This document shows positions 38,122 through 39,654 of a stretch of DNA of 39,654 nucleotides, in pieces. The notes beneath the pieces are model-generated. The model made no database searches and was not told the DNA's origin. It worked only from the letters and a program-made list of their open reading frames with translations. The number at the start of each line of letters is the position of its first letter. Positions within the stretch are counted from its first letter, which is position 1. The position numbers and the translations under genes are program-made. This stretch comes from JACCTH01 sp035253825 (GTDB lineage: Bacteria > Actinomycetota > Acidimicrobiia > Spongiisociales > ZC4RG35), in NCBI GenBank assembly GCA_035253825.1, contig DATFBM010000032.1, positions 1 through 39,654 on the forward strand, read 5' to 3'.

Positions 38122-39644
38122 CGCGGTTTCATCGACTCGGCAATTTCGATCAGCGTCGCGAGCGAAACCGACAAACTGCGCATTCGCACGACGGCTCCGC
38201 CTTCGATCCATTCCAGGGTGCCAGTTCCGGCGTCATAGCGACCGGTGGCGCTTCGGACGGGCACCTCGGAGAAGTCTGGCCCCGTGGGACTATCGAGACG
38301 TTCGCCGGGTTCGCTGTCGATAAGCACATTCTGATTCCCCGATCCCACCAAAAGCATGACCCGCCTTTCGCCGTCGACCAGGCCCGCCAAGGACCATCCC
38401 GAAACATCGGGCACCAGCGTCCCCGGGGGAAGCTCGTGGGCCGCTACGACCGCCGACTCTTTCCAATCGGCCGGCACCTTTTGGCCGCGATTCTCGAGCG
38501 ATGCTGCCACCGCGACCAGCGTCTCCACTGGAGCCGATCCGGAGACGACCACGTCCGCTTGCTCGGAGTGGACCGCCAGGCGGTTCCGGTCTGCGCTCAG
38601 ATAGCCGATCCCGCCCCCGGGCAGGGAAAGCGGCTCCACGAATGGCGAGGGCAGTCCGAAGAGGTGAGGATCACGCCATTCTCGAGTCGACTCGATCATC
38701 AACCAGGCTCGGCCGTCGCTCCAGGACCGGGCCCAGACGATGCCTCCATCGGGTAGGAGCCACTTTCCCTCTCGATGGTCGGCAAAGTCCGGCGGCAGGA
38801 AGGGCGTCGGGATGGGCGTCTCCTCCTCACCGAAACCGCCCGATAGCAAGTTCGGCCCGAATTCGATTTCGATCTCCGATCCGCCCAGATCAAGCGACTC
38901 AATCTCGACCACGAAATAGGGATCGCGGTTCCCGTCCTGATAGCCGTGCCGACCCGCCCAAAGCTGACGCTCAGGGGAAAGGGCAGCGAAGACTTCAAGC
39001 CGGATGGGGACGAGGGTCTGGCGGTCGAGCCAGATCAAGGCCCGATCGGTTGGATGCAGCTCTCGCCATCCGCCATACTCGGTGATGGCGGTCAAGATGT
39101 CGGAGCCGGAAACCGTCGTCTCGACTTGGACGACCGACCGGCCATCCATTTCGGTTCGACCGAGAACCCTAAGCCCTGACCACCAGGTCAAGCTGCGTGA
39201 GGGCCCGATGATTTCGAGTGGGGTGAGAACGGTCTCATCAAATGGCTTCAGGCCGGCGATGGCCCGCACCATCGGCTCGGGCTGACACCCCGGCAAGGCG
39301 GTGACTGGACACGAAAGGGTCGAGCGGACAAAGAAATCTCCGTCAACGAAGCGCAACTCGAGGTCGTTGCCTTGCCATCGTGGATCCGGATACTGAGTCT
39401 CGTCGATCAGGTCGATGGCCAGAGACTCGGGCGCCGAATACGTCAGCCCGCCGCGGTACTGACGCTCGGCCACGGCGGGGTGCCAGCCACGCTCGACCAC
39501 CCCCAGGTTGGCCGTGAGTCCGCCGAGGGCAGGGCTAGCCAGGTCGTAAAGGCCCCGCAGTTCGTGCGCCTGCAAGGAGGCAACCCGGCCGAATCCGGAC
39601 ATCAGAGCACCGGCTATGAGACCGGCCAGGAGTGCGGCCGCCAC
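38118..39644 (-). CDS. Large membrane-anchored protein of unknown function (may extend past the window)
   Basis: At least 508 residues. It has an N-terminal hydrophobic helix (about 2-18) followed by a large beta-rich outer region with repeated Trp, Asp and Gly and four to five short strands around YSAPESLAIDLIDE and DLELRFVDGDFFVRS. This pattern recalls LolA/RseB-like lipoprotein-binding folds, but weakly. The frame is open to the last base of the window, so the GTG at 39644 may be the start or the gene may begin further on. It is coupled to the downstream M15 peptidase (GTGA overlap), suggesting a joint role in the envelope. Confidence 0.6.
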   Translation of the reverse strand: MAAALLAGLIAGALMSGFGRVASLQAHELRGLYDLASPALGGLTANLGVVERGWHPAVAERQYRGGLTYSAPESLAIDLIDETQYPDPRWQGNDLELRFVDGDFFVRSTLSCPVTALPGCQPEPMVRAIAGLKPFDETVLTPLEIIGPSRSLTWWSGLRVLGRTEMDGRSVVQVETTVSGSDILTAITEYGGWRELHPTDRALIWLDRQTLVPIRLEVFAALSPERQLWAGRHGYQDGNRDPYFVVEIESLDLGGSEIEIEFGPNLLSGGFGEEETPIPTPFLPPDFADHREGKWLLPDGGIVWARSWSDGRAWLMIESTREWRDPHLFGLPSPFVEPLSLPGGGIGYLSADRNRLAVHSEQADVVVSGSAPVETLVAVAASLENRGQKVPADWKESAVVAAHELPPGTLVPDVSGWSLAGLVDGERRVMLLVGSGNQNVLIDSEPGERLDSPTGPDFSEVPVRSATGRYDAGTGTLEWIEGGAVVRMRSLSVSLATLIEIAESMKPR

Positions 39645-39654
39645 CGGCTGCCAG

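Overview
The window is GC-rich, densely packed bacterial chromosome from a high-GC actinobacterium. Gene content fits class Acidimicrobiia best, though this is inferred from gene families and not from a marker-gene tree. Supporting genes are a WhiB-family regulator, a short primary-type sigma factor, PspC/toast-rack envelope-stress proteins, a class E-like sortase with an LPFTG surface protein, DUF5317, a tal-pgi-type glucose-6-phosphate isomerase and an AAC(2')-type acetyltransferase. Many genes start with GTG, and several appear to be transcribed without a leader.

Layout. 1-403: a leader-like stretch and a 29-residue signal-peptide ORF. 450-5882: two tandem membrane HD phosphohydrolases, a DUF5317 membrane protein, an enoyl-CoA hydratase, a sortase with a tiny membrane protein, and a sulfite-oxidase-type molybdoenzyme. 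5948-10477: an iron-sulfur cluster of genes, with aconitase directly behind a SufR-like four-cysteine regulator, and a divergent Mrp/ApbC Fe-S carrier. 10483-16744: small DUF4190/DUF2752 membrane proteins, a class III aminotransferase, transhydrogenase subunits (alpha-1 absent), a rhodanese-ThiF fusion, a JAMM peptidase with no ordinary start codon and an SDR oxidoreductase. 16776-19214: a hypothetical protein, an acetylpolyamine amidohydrolase-like protein and MsrB. 19341-23502: a PspC/toast-rack envelope-stress module with its own histidine kinase and response regulator. 23598-28037: a cupredoxin lipoprotein, glucose-6-phosphate isomerase, a WhiB7-type regulator with a complete attenuation leader, a convergent sigma factor and an acyltransferase.

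At 28100 lies tRNA-Val(UAC). A 47-bp copy of its 3' half (45/47 identical) recurs at 33383. The 5.2 kb between them (a LuxR-type ATPase regulator, a cupin, two small proteins of unknown role and a SnoaL-like protein) looks like an integrative element that has lost its integrase. Beyond it are a frameshifted gene, an LPFTG surface protein, a YjbR protein, a cupin, the AAC(2') homologue, a bacterial metallothionein and a 27-residue membrane peptide (both very small), a secreted M15 peptidase and a large membrane-anchored protein running to the window edge.

The strongest single observation is the whiB7-type locus at 25671-26252. It has an AT-rich box next to a TTGACA promoter, a 42-codon upstream ORF, and two mutually exclusive hairpins. 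One is a 9-bp antiterminator whose 5' arm lies in the last codons of the upstream ORF; the other is a GC-rich terminator with a T-run just before the whiB ribosome site. This is the architecture expected of ribosome-mediated attenuation, in which translation stress switches on an antibiotic-resistance regulator. An aminoglycoside acetyltransferase homologue lies 10 kb away.
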